Source of the DNA: Mycolicibacterium pulveris
GTDB taxonomy: Bacteria > Actinomycetota > Actinomycetes > Mycobacteriales > Mycobacteriaceae
NCBI RefSeq assembly: GCF_010725725.1
Contig: NZ_AP022599.1
Location: forward strand, 1,612,001-1,676,000
Length of the DNA stretch: 64,000 nucleotides
Direction of reading: 5' to 3'
The position numbers were made by a program, and so were the translations under genes. The notes beneath the pieces were generated by a model, which saw nothing but the letters and a program-made list of their open reading frames with translations, did no database searches and was not told the DNA's origin. Of this stretch, positions 1 to 8,423 are shown one piece after another (position 1 is the first letter of the stretch; every line of letters starts with the position of its first letter).

Positions 1-17
1 CGGTGAAAGTGCGGGGA

Positions 18-524
18 TCAGTCGTCGTCGATGAGGTGCTCGAAGGCGCGCAGGTTGTTCAGCGACTCACCGCGCGACACCCGCCACTCCCACTCCTTCT
101 GGATGGACGACCGAAAACCCAGCTCCAGCAACGTGTTGAAATCGGAATCGACGGCTTCGAGCACCTGGCCCAGCACCCGGTCGATCTCGTCGTGGGTGAC
201 CGCGTGCAGCGCGATCCGGCCGACCAGATAGATGTCGCCGACGTTGTCGAGGGTGTAGGCCACGCCGTACAGCCTGCGGTTGCGCTTGAGCAGGAACCGG
301 TAGACGCCCTCGTGGTTCTCGTCGGGCTTGCGGCACACGAACGCCTCGATGCGCACCGAGTGCTCGCCGATGGACAGGATCGTGTTCGTCTTGAGGCGAC
401 GCTCGCCGGGAAGCTCGACGATGATCCCGGGCAGCCCGCCGTGCGCCCCCTCATGGCGGGTGCAGACCAGCTCGCTCTCCTTGCAGGCGTCGACGATGAT
501 CTGCTCGACCTCGGCGGGGTTCAT
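18..524 (-). CDS. YbjN domain-containing protein (Rv0487-like)
   Basis: A 168-residue cytosolic protein of the YbjN family, which has the fold of type III secretion chaperones; its biochemical role is unknown. The start at 524 is set by the ATG overlapping the mshA stop (ATGA), so the two are translationally coupled. It begins [19 protein letters not shown] and ends in a run of acidic residues. No catalytic motif or signal peptide is visible. The same neighbour pair (mshA then this gene) occurs in other mycobacteria, so a link to mycothiol metabolism or to carrying a partner protein is possible but is only inferred from position. Confidence 0.85.
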   Translation of the reverse strand: MNPAEVEQIIVDACKESELVCTRHEGAHGGLPGIIVELPGERRLKTNTILSIGEHSVRIEAFVCRKPDENHEGVYRFLLKRNRRLYGVAYTLDNVGDIYLVGRIALHAVTHDEIDRVLGQVLEAVDSDFNTLLELGFRSSIQKEWEWRVSRGESLNNLRAFEHLIDDD

Positions 525-1867
525 GCCCGCACCCGCCGCCGGGAGAAGATGCGGCCGGTGCGCCGCGCGGCGGGGTCGCGGCGCTGGTGGCGGGCGCGGT
601 AGTCGCTGATCGCGCGCCCGTAGCTGGCCAACAGCGCATCGACGGTGTGCGACCAGGAGAACGTGGCGGCATGCGCGACGGCCGCAGTGCGCAACATGTC
701 CGGGTCGCGCTCCAGCAGCGCGCCGATGGCCGCGGACCAGTCGTCGACGTCGTGGCTGTGCACCAGGGTGCCGGTGACACCGTCGCGCACGGCGACGGGC
801 AACCCGCCGACCGCGGCCGCCACGACCGGGGTACCGCACGCCTGCGCCTCGATGGCGACCAGGCCGAACGACTCCGAGTAACTCGGCACCGCGATCAGAT
901 CGGCGGCCCGATACACGTTGACCAGCGATTCTCGGGACTGTGGCGGCAGGAACGTCACGCGATCGGAGATACCCAGGTCGTCGGCCAGGCGGATCAGCCC
1001 GTCGGGCGCCTGCAGCCCGGTGCCCGACGGGCCACCGGCGATCAGCACCCGCAGCCCGGGTAGCTTCGCCGCGGCGCGCAGCGCCAGATCGGGCGCCTTG
1101 AGCGGTTGGATGCGCCCGACGAAACCCACCGTCGGCGCGTCGGGGTCCAGCCCCAGCGCGGCGCGCGCCGCGCGCCGGTCGCCGGGGGTGAACGTGTCCA
1201 GGTCGACGCCCGGGTGCACGACGTCGATACGGGCCGGGTCCGCGCGGTGCAGCGAAACCAGTTGCTGCGCTTCCATTTCGGTGTTGACGATCAACCGGTC
1301 AGCCTCGTCGACCACCTGCTGTTCGCCGACCGCACGCAGCGGCGGTTCCGGCGCGTCACCCTCGGCCAGCGCGGCGTTCTTCACCGCGGCCAGCGTGTGC
1401 GCGGTGTGCACCAGCGGCACCGCCCAGCGGTCCCGCGCCAGCCAGCCCACCTGACCGGAAAGCCAGTAATGCGAGTGCACGATGTCGTAGTAGCCGGGTT
1501 CGTGGGTGGCTTCGGCACGCAGCACGCCAGCGGTGAACGCGCACAGCTGGGTGGGCAGGTCGTACTTGTCCAGCCCCTCGAAGGGCCCGGCCACGACGTT
1601 GCGCACCAGCACGCCCGGCGCCACCGGCACCACCGGCGCGTCGGCCGACGTTGTGGCCCTGGTGAAGATCTCCACCTCGACGCCGCGTCGCGCCATCTGC
1701 AGCGCGGTTTGCAGCACGTAGACGTTCATGCCGCCGGCGTCGCCCATGCCGGGCTGGGCCAGCGGGGACGTGTGCACCGACAGCACAGCGACGCGCCTGG
1801 GAGCCGGGCGGCCGGCGACATCGGGCCTGGGAGCCGGGCGGCCGGCGACATCCGTGGCTAGGCGCAC
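521..1867 (-). CDS. mshA: D-inositol-3-phosphate glycosyltransferase MshA
   Basis: A 448-residue GT-B fold, family 4 glycosyltransferase. It transfers GlcNAc from UDP-GlcNAc to 1L-myo-inositol-1-phosphate, the first step of mycothiol synthesis in the cytosol. Visible signatures are the N-terminal [13 protein letters not shown] and [10 protein letters not shown] segments (glycine-rich acceptor loop), [10 protein letters not shown] in the donor domain and the C-terminal [20 protein letters not shown], which carries the E-x7-E nucleotide-sugar signature. I chose GTG 1867 because the frame upstream has no better start and the length fits the family. The N-terminus before the fold contains an in-frame 10-residue tandem duplication. 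The gene overlaps the downstream YbjN gene by 4 nt. Confidence 0.93.
   Translation of the reverse strand: MRLATDVAGRPAPRPDVAGRPAPRRVAVLSVHTSPLAQPGMGDAGGMNVYVLQTALQMARRGVEVEIFTRATTSADAPVVPVAPGVLVRNVVAGPFEGLDKYDLPTQLCAFTAGVLRAEATHEPGYYDIVHSHYWLSGQVGWLARDRWAVPLVHTAHTLAAVKNAALAEGDAPEPPLRAVGEQQVVDEADRLIVNTEMEAQQLVSLHRADPARIDVVHPGVDLDTFTPGDRRAARAALGLDPDAPTVGFVGRIQPLKAPDLALRAAAKLPGLRVLIAGGPSGTGLQAPDGLIRLADDLGISDRVTFLPPQSRESLVNVYRAADLIAVPSYSESFGLVAIEAQACGTPVVAAAVGGLPVAVRDGVTGTLVHSHDVDDWSAAIGALLERDPDMLRTAAVAHAATFSWSHTVDALLASYGRAISDYRARHQRRDPAARRTGRIFSRRRVRA
1795..1853. repeat. 30-bp tandem duplication inside the mshA N-terminus
   Basis: Two consecutive copies of a 30-bp unit (start points 1801 and 1831, nearly identical) encode two copies of [10 protein letters not shown] in the MshA reading frame, just before the first beta-strand. 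The period is a multiple of three, so the frame is kept. It extends the N-terminal tail, not the catalytic fold. Confidence 0.85.
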
Positions 1868-1905
1868 ACACTCATGTCTACACCGCCGTGGCGAAAGACT
1901 TGGGA

Positions 1906-3168
1906 TCAGGCGGTGGCGTCCCTGCGGCCGGCGCGCCGCATGGCACCGATCGGGTCGGCGTACAGGCCGCCGAGGGAGACCACCCCGGCACCGGCCTCCT
2001 GCACCCGGTCGCCGAACGCGGTCATCCGGATCTGCCGCGCGGGCAGCACCGAGCGCTGCGCGAACGCCGCCTCGACAATGGCCATGCCTTCGGGGTACTG
2101 GGTGAACGCCTGACCGCCGACCACCAGGTCGTCGGGGTTGAGCATGTCGCGCAGCAGCGCCACCGCTTCGCCGAGCACTCGCGCCCGCTCGGCCAGCAGT
2201 GCGGCTGCGTGCGGGTCGCCCTGCCGCGCGGCCCGCAGCAGCGCCCTCACGGTCGATGCCGGGCCCTGCGCGGGGAGGATGCGCGCCCTGCGGGCCGCGG
2301 TGAGCACCGCTTCGTCGCTGACGGTGGTCTCCAATTGCCCGCTGCCGCCGAGCAGTTCGGAATGCGCGGGTAACGCGGCGATGGTGCCGGGACCGCTGGT
2401 CGGGGAGTGCACCCGTCCGCCGATCGACAGTGCGTAGCCGACGGTCTCGCGGGCGTAGACGTAGAGGCTGGTCGAGGTGGGCGAGGGCTGGCGGCGCATC
2501 CCGAGCAGCAGTTCGGCGCCTGCCATGGCGTCGACGTGCGAGGCGACCGACACCGGCAGGCCGAGCGTCTCGGCCAGCACCGGCCCGACCGGCGCGTCGG
2601 TCCAGCCGAGCCGGGGGTGATCCAGCGTGCCCGCGGTGCTGTCGACGACGCCGCCCGCGGCGACGCCCACCCACAGCGGGCGGCGGCGGTGCCACCGGCT
2701 CAGGTAGCGGCGCGCGCTTTCGGCAACGGCGGACACCGCGACGTGTTGGGGTCCGCGCGGTGTCGGCGTCTCGACCACGTCGAGGGTGCGGCCGAACAGG
2801 TCGGTGGCCACGATGCTGGTGGCACGCGCGCCGATGTGGATGCCCAGCGTCAGGTAGGGCTCGTGGTTCACCTCGACGGGTACCCGCGGCCTGCCGACGG
2901 CCCCGGAGACCGCCAGATCGGCGCGTTCCCGCAGCAGACCTGCCTCGAGCAGCGCGCTCACCTGACGGTTGACCGTGGCGATGCTCAGCTTGGTGTGTTG
3001 TGCGATGACGTCGCGAGCGATCGGGCCGCGCAGCCGCGCAGCGCCGAACACCGAGGCGGCCGCGGCGTCGGCGACCTTCAGCGACGGGGCGACGATGTGG
3101 TGTCTGGTCAGCAGCGCGCGCTTGGTGTGGGCGACGGTCGGAGCCGGGCGAACGGTGGTGATGGTCAT
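1906..3168 (-). CDS. ROK-family transcriptional regulator (Rv0485-like)
   Basis: A 420-residue ROK-family regulator with an N-terminal winged helix-turn-helix (about residues 35-85: [20 protein letters not shown], then a LLEAGLLRE wing) and a C-terminal sugar-kinase-like ROK domain. The ROK zinc motif (CxCGxxGC) is absent; the equivalent stretch reads [12 protein letters not shown], and the DxGGT phosphate loop is replaced by HIGARATS. It should therefore be a DNA-binding regulator and not a kinase. ATG 3168 has a good ribosome site (GAAGGA, 6 nt spacing). The gene is divergent from the SDR at 3337, with a 14-bp palindrome between them that could be its operator. In M. tuberculosis the homologue has been linked to PE/PPE gene control; that link is not testable here. 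Confidence 0.85.
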   Translation of the reverse strand: MTITTVRPAPTVAHTKRALLTRHHIVAPSLKVADAAAASVFGAARLRGPIARDVIAQHTKLSIATVNRQVSALLEAGLLRERADLAVSGAVGRPRVPVEVNHEPYLTLGIHIGARATSIVATDLFGRTLDVVETPTPRGPQHVAVSAVAESARRYLSRWHRRRPLWVGVAAGGVVDSTAGTLDHPRLGWTDAPVGPVLAETLGLPVSVASHVDAMAGAELLLGMRRQPSPTSTSLYVYARETVGYALSIGGRVHSPTSGPGTIAALPAHSELLGGSGQLETTVSDEAVLTAARRARILPAQGPASTVRALLRAARQGDPHAAALLAERARVLGEAVALLRDMLNPDDLVVGGQAFTQYPEGMAIVEAAFAQRSVLPARQIRMTAFGDRVQEAGAGVVSLGGLYADPIGAMRRAGRRDATA

Positions 3169-3291
3169 GGGGTGTCCTTCAGGAAAGTCGGCGGGCGGGG
3201 ACTTGGCCACCCCTGGCGACTCGTCAGGACGTACGAAGTGGTTCTGCGGAGTCGCTCAGGCGCGGCAGAGCGCGCGGCGACAACAACAGCT

Positions 3292-3329
3292 CCCGTACAT
3301 ACGGGGGAACTTAACACGACAACTAAGGT
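3292..3329 (+). promoter_or_regulatory. Palindromic operator plus -10 for the SDR gene
   Basis: A 14-bp inverted repeat, CCCGTA-CA-TACGGG (3292-3305), lies just upstream of a -10-like TAAGGT (3324-3329). The -10 ends 7 nt before ATG 3337, the spacing of a leaderless mycobacterial transcript. The palindrome would cover the -35 region. It sits between the divergent ROK regulator and the SDR, making the ROK protein a natural candidate to bind it. Confidence 0.5.
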
Positions 3330-3336
3330 TGGGCAG

Positions 3337-4083
3337 ATGATCGCAGCGCAGAGCGCAAAGCGGGTTGCGGTGGTCACCGGCGCCAGTGCAGGCATCGGCG
3401 AAGCAACCGCGAAAACCCTTGCTGCTCAAGGGTTTCACGTGGTCTGCGTGGCCCGCCGCGCGGACCGTATCGAGACGCTGGCGAAGGAGATCGGCGGCAC
3501 CGCGAGTGTGACGGACGTCACTTCCGAGGACGATGTGGCGGCGCTGGCCGACAGCCTGGAGCGGGTCGATGTGCTGGTCAACAACGCCGGTGGCGCCCGC
3601 GGCCTGGAGCCGGTCGCCGAGGCCGACGTCGATCACTGGCGGTGGATGTGGGAGGCCAACGTGCTCGGCACGCTGCGGGTCACCAAGGCGCTGCTGCCGA
3701 AGCTGATCGACTCCGGCGACGGGCTGATAATCACCGTCACCTCCATCGCGGCGTTCGAGACGTACGACGGCGGGTCCGGCTACACGTCGGCCAAGCACGC
3801 GCAGGGCGCGCTGCAGCGCACCCTGCGTGGAGAGCTTCTGGGAAAGCCCGTGCGGCTCACCGAGATCGCCCCGGGCATGGTGAAGACCGACTTCTCGCTG
3901 CGCCGGTTCGACGGGGACGAGGAGCGTGCGGCCAAGGTGTACGAGGGCGTCACGCCGCTGGTCGCCGAGGACGTCGCCGAGGTGATCGGTTTCGTCGCGT
4001 CGCGCCCGTCGCACGTCAACTTGGACTCGATCGTGATCCGGCCGCGCGATCAGGCCACCGCCACCCGCTTCAACCGCCGCTGA
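3337..4083 (+). CDS. SDR family NAD(P)-dependent oxidoreductase (Rv0484c-like)
   Basis: A 248-residue classical short-chain dehydrogenase. The Rossmann motif TGASAGIGEAT is near residue 14, NNAGG near residue 87 and the catalytic Tyr/Lys pair is in SGYTSAKHA, preceded by the Ser of TVTSIAAF. Arg in the second strand (VARRADR) suggests NADP(H). It is most like serine/3-hydroxy acid dehydrogenases of the YdfG type, but the substrate is unknown. ATG 3337 fits a leaderless start. It converges on the L,D-transpeptidase gene 9 bp downstream. Confidence 0.85.
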   Translation: MIAAQSAKRVAVVTGASAGIGEATAKTLAAQGFHVVCVARRADRIETLAKEIGGTASVTDVTSEDDVAALADSLERVDVLVNNAGGARGLEPVAEADVDHWRWMWEANVLGTLRVTKALLPKLIDSGDGLIITVTSIAAFETYDGGSGYTSAKHAQGALQRTLRGELLGKPVRLTEIAPGMVKTDFSLRRFDGDEERAAKVYEGVTPLVAEDVAEVIGFVASRPSHVNLDSIVIRPRDQATATRFNRR

Positions 4084-4092
4084 CTGAGCGGC

Positions 4093-5403
4093 TCAACGGC
4101 CGGCCGGTTGCGGCGCGCCTGTCGGCGCACCGGGCGGCGCGTCCGTCGGGGTCGCCGGAGCGGTGTCGGGGATCTCCTCCGGTGAGGGCTCGTCATCCAG
4201 CGCCGACATCGCCACCCACTCGTCCCACGGCACCACCCAGTCCCAGATGTCACCGTCGGCGTAGGACAACTCCAGGCGGGTGCCCGTGATCTCGACCGGG
4301 TCGCCGTAGATGGCGGTGTTGAAGTACTGCTCGGCGTCGCCCGGTGACAGGTTGATGCAGCCGTTGGTGACGTTGCTGCTGCCCTGCGCGCTGGCGCTGG
4401 CCGGGTTGGCGTGAATGAACTCGCCGTTGTTCGAGATGCGCACGGCGTGGCGCATGTGCACGTTGGCGTAACCGGCGGCGGGGTTCGTCATGTAGAAGTC
4501 CTGGTACTTCTCGGTGACGACGTGGATTCCGCTGCGGGTCACGTTGCGGTCCAGATCGCCCTCGCCGTAGCTGCACGCGAAGTCCATGATCACCGCGCCG
4601 TCGCCGTCGAGCACCTGGATGCGGTGCGACGGCGCGTGCCCCCGGACCACCTGGCGGCGGCCGATCTCGAAGTGCAGCGTCGCGTCCTGCGCGCCGTAGG
4701 CGCCGTCGCCGAACGGCACCCCGTACAGCCGCGAGTCGACGTTGACCTTGGTGCCCGCCGGGAAGTACTCGCGGGGCCGCCAATGCATGCGCGAGCCGCC
4801 GACCTCATCGGGCAGCCACGCCCAACTGCCCTCGACGGGCGGGTCGGTGGTCACGGTGACGGCCTCCTCGACGGACGCCTTGTCGCTGATCGACGCGTCG
4901 AACTGCATGATGATCGGCGCCGCCACACCGACGACCTGACCGTCGGCGAGCTGGAACCGCCCATTGACCTGCTTTGTCGGCGTCAGCGTGGTGAAGGCGC
5001 CGGCCACCGGGACCGCCTTGCCGTCACGGCCGACGACCGAACCGCTCCACGTGTACCGCGAGCCGTAACCGAGCGGCTCGGCGACGGTGAACTCGGTGCG
5101 GTCCCGGTTGAGCGTGCCCGTGACCACCTTGCCGTCCGGGTTGGTCAGCGCGACCCGCTGGAACCAGCCGTCGGTGACCGCGACGCGCACCGGTGCGACG
5201 GGTGAGACATCGGTGGCGGCGTCCGCCGGTTCGAACGTCACCGTCGGCGCGGAGGGTGCGGCCGCCTCCCCCGACGTCGTGCTCGAGTTACCGGCACAGG
5301 CCGCCAATGCTCCGGGCGCGACGACACCGACCACCAGGGCGGTCAGGGCACGCCGCCGGCTGATCGGCGGCGGCCAGGCGTCGAAAATGGGGCCGGGGCT
5401 CAC
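4093..5403 (-). CDS. Lipoprotein L,D-transpeptidase (LprQ/LdtMt5-like)
   Basis: A 436-residue YkuD-domain L,D-transpeptidase, which forms 3-3 cross-links in peptidoglycan outside the membrane. The N-terminus has twin arginines ([13 protein letters not shown]) and a lipobox ending at Cys36 (GALAAC), so it looks like a Tat- or Sec-exported lipoprotein. Two Ig-like domains (about residues 50-245) precede the catalytic domain with His331 and the catalytic Cys349 in [10 protein letters not shown], where the usual S/T-H-G-C reads T-N-G-C. A Pro-rich C-terminal tail follows. The GTG 5403 start is 15 bp from the murB stop, so the two wall genes probably share a transcript. Confidence 0.9.
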   Translation of the reverse strand: MSPGPIFDAWPPPISRRRALTALVVGVVAPGALAACAGNSSTTSGEAAAPSAPTVTFEPADAATDVSPVAPVRVAVTDGWFQRVALTNPDGKVVTGTLNRDRTEFTVAEPLGYGSRYTWSGSVVGRDGKAVPVAGAFTTLTPTKQVNGRFQLADGQVVGVAAPIIMQFDASISDKASVEEAVTVTTDPPVEGSWAWLPDEVGGSRMHWRPREYFPAGTKVNVDSRLYGVPFGDGAYGAQDATLHFEIGRRQVVRGHAPSHRIQVLDGDGAVIMDFACSYGEGDLDRNVTRSGIHVVTEKYQDFYMTNPAAGYANVHMRHAVRISNNGEFIHANPASASAQGSSNVTNGCINLSPGDAEQYFNTAIYGDPVEITGTRLELSYADGDIWDWVVPWDEWVAMSALDDEPSPEEIPDTAPATPTDAPPGAPTGAPQPAGR

Positions 5404-5418
5404 GCGTCCCCAGCGTAC

Positions 5419-6474
5419 CTAGATACTGCAGCCGACCAGGGCAGGCTCGGGTGTGAGTTCGATCCCGAATTTCGTTCGCACGCCGTCACGTACGGTCCGT
5501 GCCAGCGCGAGCACGTCGGCGGTCGTCGCTGCGCCGCGGTTGGTGATCGCCAGCGCGTGCTTGGTCGACAACCTGGCCGGGGCGCCTTCACCCGGATAGC
5601 CCTTGGCGAAGCCCGCACGCTCGACGAGCCAGCCGGCCGCCAGCTTCACCTTGTCCCCCGCCGGGTAGTTGGGCACGGGTCCGTCGACGCCCGCGCAGAG
5701 GCGCTCGAACTCCGCGTGAGACACCACGGGGTTGGTGAAGAACGAACCCACACTCCAAGTGTCGTGGTCGGCTTCGTCGAGCACCATGCCCTTGCGGGCC
5801 CGCAGCTCAAGCACCGTCTCGCGCACCCGCACGGGATCCACGCGCGCGCCGGCCTGCACCCCCAGTGCGGTGGCCAGCTCGCCGTAGCGCATCGGGGCGC
5901 TGCGGCCGTCGGCATCCAACGCGAACTCCACCTCGAGCGCGATGGCCTGCGACGAGTGCTTGAGGACGCTGGTGCGGTAACCGAATCGCAGCGCGTCCGG
6001 GCCGACCCACCGGTCTTCGCCGGTGCGACGGTCCAGCAGCCGCACCCGACGGATGGTGTCGGCGACTTCGGCGCCGTACGCGCCGACGTTCTGCACCGGG
6101 GTGGCACCCGCCGAACCCGGTATGCCGGAAAGGCATTCGAGCCCGCCCAGCCCGTGCGCCAGTGATGTCACCACGACGTCGTCCCACACCGCGCCCGCTT
6201 CGGCACGCAGCACGTTGTCCTCGACGGTGACCTCGGTGTTGGCGAGCAGGATCACGGTCAGGTCAGTGAGGTCGTCGGCAAGCACGACGTTGGAGCCGCC
6301 GGCGAGCACCAGCGCGTCGTCGTCGGGACCGAGTTCCCGCACGACGTCCACGACTTTCTGCGTGGTGTCGCAGTTGATGAGCCGCTGCGCGACGCCGCCG
6401 ACACGCAACGTGGTCAACGGGGCAAGCGGCACCGCCTCCTCGACGGAGGCGCCCCCTACGACCGATGTGACCAC
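5419..6474 (-). CDS. murB: UDP-N-acetylmuramate dehydrogenase MurB
   Basis: A 351-residue FAD enzyme reducing UDP-GlcNAc-enolpyruvate to UDP-MurNAc in the cytosolic phase of peptidoglycan synthesis. The FAD-binding loop is [12 protein letters not shown] (about residue 58), followed by [21 protein letters not shown]. The catalytic Ser region is [10 protein letters not shown], and the C-terminal catalytic Glu is in TPEPALVG. Length and layout fit a type I MurB. The GTG at 6474 is divergent from the DUF2505 gene at 6501, leaving only 26 bp, so the promoters must overlap. The L,D-transpeptidase gene follows 15 bp downstream. Confidence 0.95.
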   Translation of the reverse strand: MVTSVVGGASVEEAVPLAPLTTLRVGGVAQRLINCDTTQKVVDVVRELGPDDDALVLAGGSNVVLADDLTDLTVILLANTEVTVEDNVLRAEAGAVWDDVVVTSLAHGLGGLECLSGIPGSAGATPVQNVGAYGAEVADTIRRVRLLDRRTGEDRWVGPDALRFGYRTSVLKHSSQAIALEVEFALDADGRSAPMRYGELATALGVQAGARVDPVRVRETVLELRARKGMVLDEADHDTWSVGSFFTNPVVSHAEFERLCAGVDGPVPNYPAGDKVKLAAGWLVERAGFAKGYPGEGAPARLSTKHALAITNRGAATTADVLALARTVRDGVRTKFGIELTPEPALVGCSI

Positions 6475-6500
6475 GGGCGGTAACGGTAGCGTGGCCAGCT

Positions 6501-7013
6501 ATGCCGCGTTCATTCGACATGGCCGCCGAATACGAGGGCAGCGTCGAACAGGTCCACCGAGCGTTCCGTGACGAGCGGTACTGGTTGGCGCGGTTGGCCG
6601 ATTCTGGTGCCGACGACTACTCGCTGGATTCGATGGTCGTCGACGACGACGGCGGAATCGACGTGATCACCACCCAGACGTTGCGCGCCGACCGGCTGCC
6701 CGGGTTGGTGACACAGTTTCACCGGGATGATCTGAGCTTCGTGCGGGAGGAGATGTGGAGCCCGGTGCGCGACGGGCGGGCCGAGGCGACCGTCAAGGGC
6801 TCGATCGATGACGCACCTGCCAGCCTCTCGGGCATCGCGGTACTGACGCCGGCGAATCCGGGTCGCGGCTCGCGGCTCGCGTTCAACGTGGCGGTCGAGG
6901 TGCGGGTGCCGTTGGTCGGCGGCAAGATCGAGAACTTCATCGGCTCGCAGCTGGTCGACCTGCTTATCGCCGAGCAACGCTTCACCACCGGATGGCTCAC
7001 CGGAAACGGCTGA
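6501..7013 (+). CDS. DUF2505 domain protein (Rv0481c-like)
   Basis: A 170-residue DUF2505 protein. The family belongs to the START/SRPBCC-like helix-grip superfamily and probably binds a hydrophobic ligand, but no function is established. It begins with FDMAAEYEGSVEQVHRAF, the strand/helix entry typical of these folds. There is no signal peptide or membrane segment. TAGCGT at 6487-6492 is an acceptable -10 giving an almost leaderless transcript. A second copy of the family lies immediately downstream at 7036; the two are clearly divergent paralogues. Confidence 0.8.
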   Translation: MPRSFDMAAEYEGSVEQVHRAFRDERYWLARLADSGADDYSLDSMVVDDDGGIDVITTQTLRADRLPGLVTQFHRDDLSFVREEMWSPVRDGRAEATVKGSIDDAPASLSGIAVLTPANPGRGSRLAFNVAVEVRVPLVGGKIENFIGSQLVDLLIAEQRFTTGWLTGNG

Positions 7014-7015
7014 TT

Positions 7016-7031
7016 CGTAAGTAAACTTACG
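7016..7031. promoter_or_regulatory. 16-bp palindrome CGTAAGTAAACTTACG over a -10 box
   Basis: Seven-bp arms CGTAAGT/ACTTACG are separated by AA. The centre contains TAAACT (7022-7027), a good mycobacterial -10 whose +1 would fall at or near ATG 7036. A repressor bound here would cover the promoter. The TetR gene ending at 7545 is the nearest candidate regulator. Confidence 0.55.
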
Positions 7032-7035
7032 CTCT

Positions 7036-7548
7036 ATGTCGCGTCGCATGGAGTACACGCTTTCGTTCGACGTGCCGGCGGAGAAGATGTATCAGGACTT
7101 CACCAGCCGCGATTACTGGCAAAGCCTGATGGACGCCTATCGGCAGATGAGCCCGTCGGAGATCACGTCGTTCTCGTCGGATGAGCGGGGCACCGACATC
7201 GTGTTCGTCCAGGAGGTACCGCGCTCGGAGCTGCCTGCGATCGCGCGGTCCGTGGTGCCCTCCGACATGGTCATCACCCGCACGCAGCATTTCGACCCGT
7301 TCGACCACGCGAGAAATCGGGCCAAGGGCAGCTACGCGGCGTCCATTCCCCGCGGGCCGGGCCGGTTCGGCGGGCAGTACTTTCTCACCGACACCGCCAC
7401 CGGCAGCCAGTTGAGGTTGGCCAGCGTCTGCAAGGTGTGGATCCCGTTGATCGGCGGCGCGCTCGAGGACCTGATCCTGCACCACACCAAGTACCTCTTC
7501 GACGCCGAGGAGCAGTTCGCCGCCCAGTGGATCGCGAAGCACCATTAA
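7036..7548 (+). CDS. DUF2505 domain protein, second copy
   Basis: A 170-residue DUF2505 protein, the same length as its upstream neighbour and sharing the strand/helix plan (MEYTLSFDVPAEKMYQDF; KVWIPLIGGALEDLILHH near the end matches VEVRVPLVGGKIENFIGSQ in the other copy). It is a putative hydrophobic-ligand-binding helix-grip protein of unknown role. It has its own palindromic promoter (7016-7031), unlike the first copy. The stop overlaps that of the convergent TetR gene by 4 bp. M. tuberculosis has one copy at this position as far as I recall, so this one probably belongs to the inserted region. Confidence 0.78.
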   Translation: MSRRMEYTLSFDVPAEKMYQDFTSRDYWQSLMDAYRQMSPSEITSFSSDERGTDIVFVQEVPRSELPAIARSVVPSDMVITRTQHFDPFDHARNRAKGSYAASIPRGPGRFGGQYFLTDTATGSQLRLASVCKVWIPLIGGALEDLILHHTKYLFDAEEQFAAQWIAKHH

Positions 7549-8192
7549 GTGGTGCTGCCGCCGAGCGCGGTGAGGCAGAACCGCCACAGTTGCTCCTTGA
7601 CGACGTCGAGTTCCCCCTCGGCGGGCGCGGCGAACGCGTAGTAGTGGTAGACCGACCGCACGAGTTCGGTCATGAACCATGAATCCCATTCGGGGTCAGG
7701 CGGATTCAGCAGGCCCGCCTCGATGGCCGCGTCGACTTCGCCGCGCACCAGGTCGACGAACGGCTTCTCGGCCTCGGCGAGCTCCTTTGGAAACTGCCGG
7801 TGCAGCCGCCAGCGCGTCGAGACGACGAACCGCGGCATCGCGGCGTCGCGATTGTTGCCGCCGAGCCGCTCCAGCGTCGAGGTGAGGTAGTAGCGCAGCC
7901 GCGCGAGCGGGTCGGGCAGGTCGGCCGCCTCACGCGACCAGCGGTCGACGGCCTCCGACATCGCGTCGCCGATCACCGCCAGCAGCAGCTCGTCCTTGCT
8001 GGCGAAGTAGCGGTAAAAGGTCTGCAGCGCGACACCGGCTTCGGCGGCGAGTTCCTGGGTGGTGAAGTCGTCACCCTTGGCGTCGATCAACTTCCTGGCC
8101 GCGTCCAGCATCTGACGGACCTGCTGGGCGATGCGTTGGCGGGACCGCTGCACAGCCGCGGAACGCTCGACCGCACGCTCTACCCAGGTCAC
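7545..8192 (-). CDS. TetR/AcrR family transcriptional regulator (copy 1)
   Basis: A 215-residue TetR-type regulator. The helix-turn-helix spans about residues 42-75 (FTTQELAAEAGVALQTFYRY, then FASKDELLL). The C-terminal ligand domain ends LWRFCLTALGG. It is a close paralogue of the TetR at 14109-14801, with long identical stretches (WVERAVERSAAVQRSR; FVVSTRWRLHRQFP; DPEWDSWF) and about 70-75% identity by eye. GTG 8192 lies 7 nt from a TAGAGT -10, indicating a leaderless mRNA. It is a likely repressor of the adjacent lipid-catabolism island or of the DUF2505 gene with the palindromic promoter. Confidence 0.88.
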   Translation of the reverse strand: MTWVERAVERSAAVQRSRQRIAQQVRQMLDAARKLIDAKGDDFTTQELAAEAGVALQTFYRYFASKDELLLAVIGDAMSEAVDRWSREAADLPDPLARLRYYLTSTLERLGGNNRDAAMPRFVVSTRWRLHRQFPKELAEAEKPFVDLVRGEVDAAIEAGLLNPPDPEWDSWFMTELVRSVYHYYAFAAPAEGELDVVKEQLWRFCLTALGGSTT

Positions 8193-8198
8193 CGGAAA

Positions 8199-8204
8199 AC
8201 TCTA
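8199..8204 (-). promoter_or_regulatory. -10 TAGAGT of a leaderless TetR transcript
   Basis: On the minus strand TAGAGT ends 6 nt before GTG 8192, the standard spacing for a leaderless mycobacterial gene. There is no convincing -35. The rest of the gap up to 8423 (about 220 bp) shows no coding potential that I trust and only a short CAACC-T-GGTTG palindrome near 8381. Confidence 0.5.
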
Positions 8205-8423
8205 TCGCCTTGCTTGTCATTCTCGACGTGTCGTATCCCATCCAGCTGAGGGCTCGGCGCGGTCTCGCGCCGGGTTTCATCCGCCGCGCGCAAGTACTCG
8301 CATTCGCCGAGAACGCACTTGGCCCTCGCCCTGAACCTATTTCGGCGCTTCGCCACCCCAATATCGGCGAACGAGAAGGTCAACCTGGTTGGGCGACAAT
8401 ACCGTCGGCGGCGGTCGCCCCAA

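Noticed and set aside
521..2695. MshA extended upstream to 2695
   Set aside because: The extra 276 residues are antisense-like Arg/Ala-rich shadow of the ROK gene; MshA length and fold fit a start at 1867.
2407..4083. Long plus-strand frame extending the SDR upstream to 2407
   Set aside because: The upstream part is antisense to the ROK regulator, has no homologous pattern, and a leaderless promoter plus the classical SDR N-terminus place the start at 3337.
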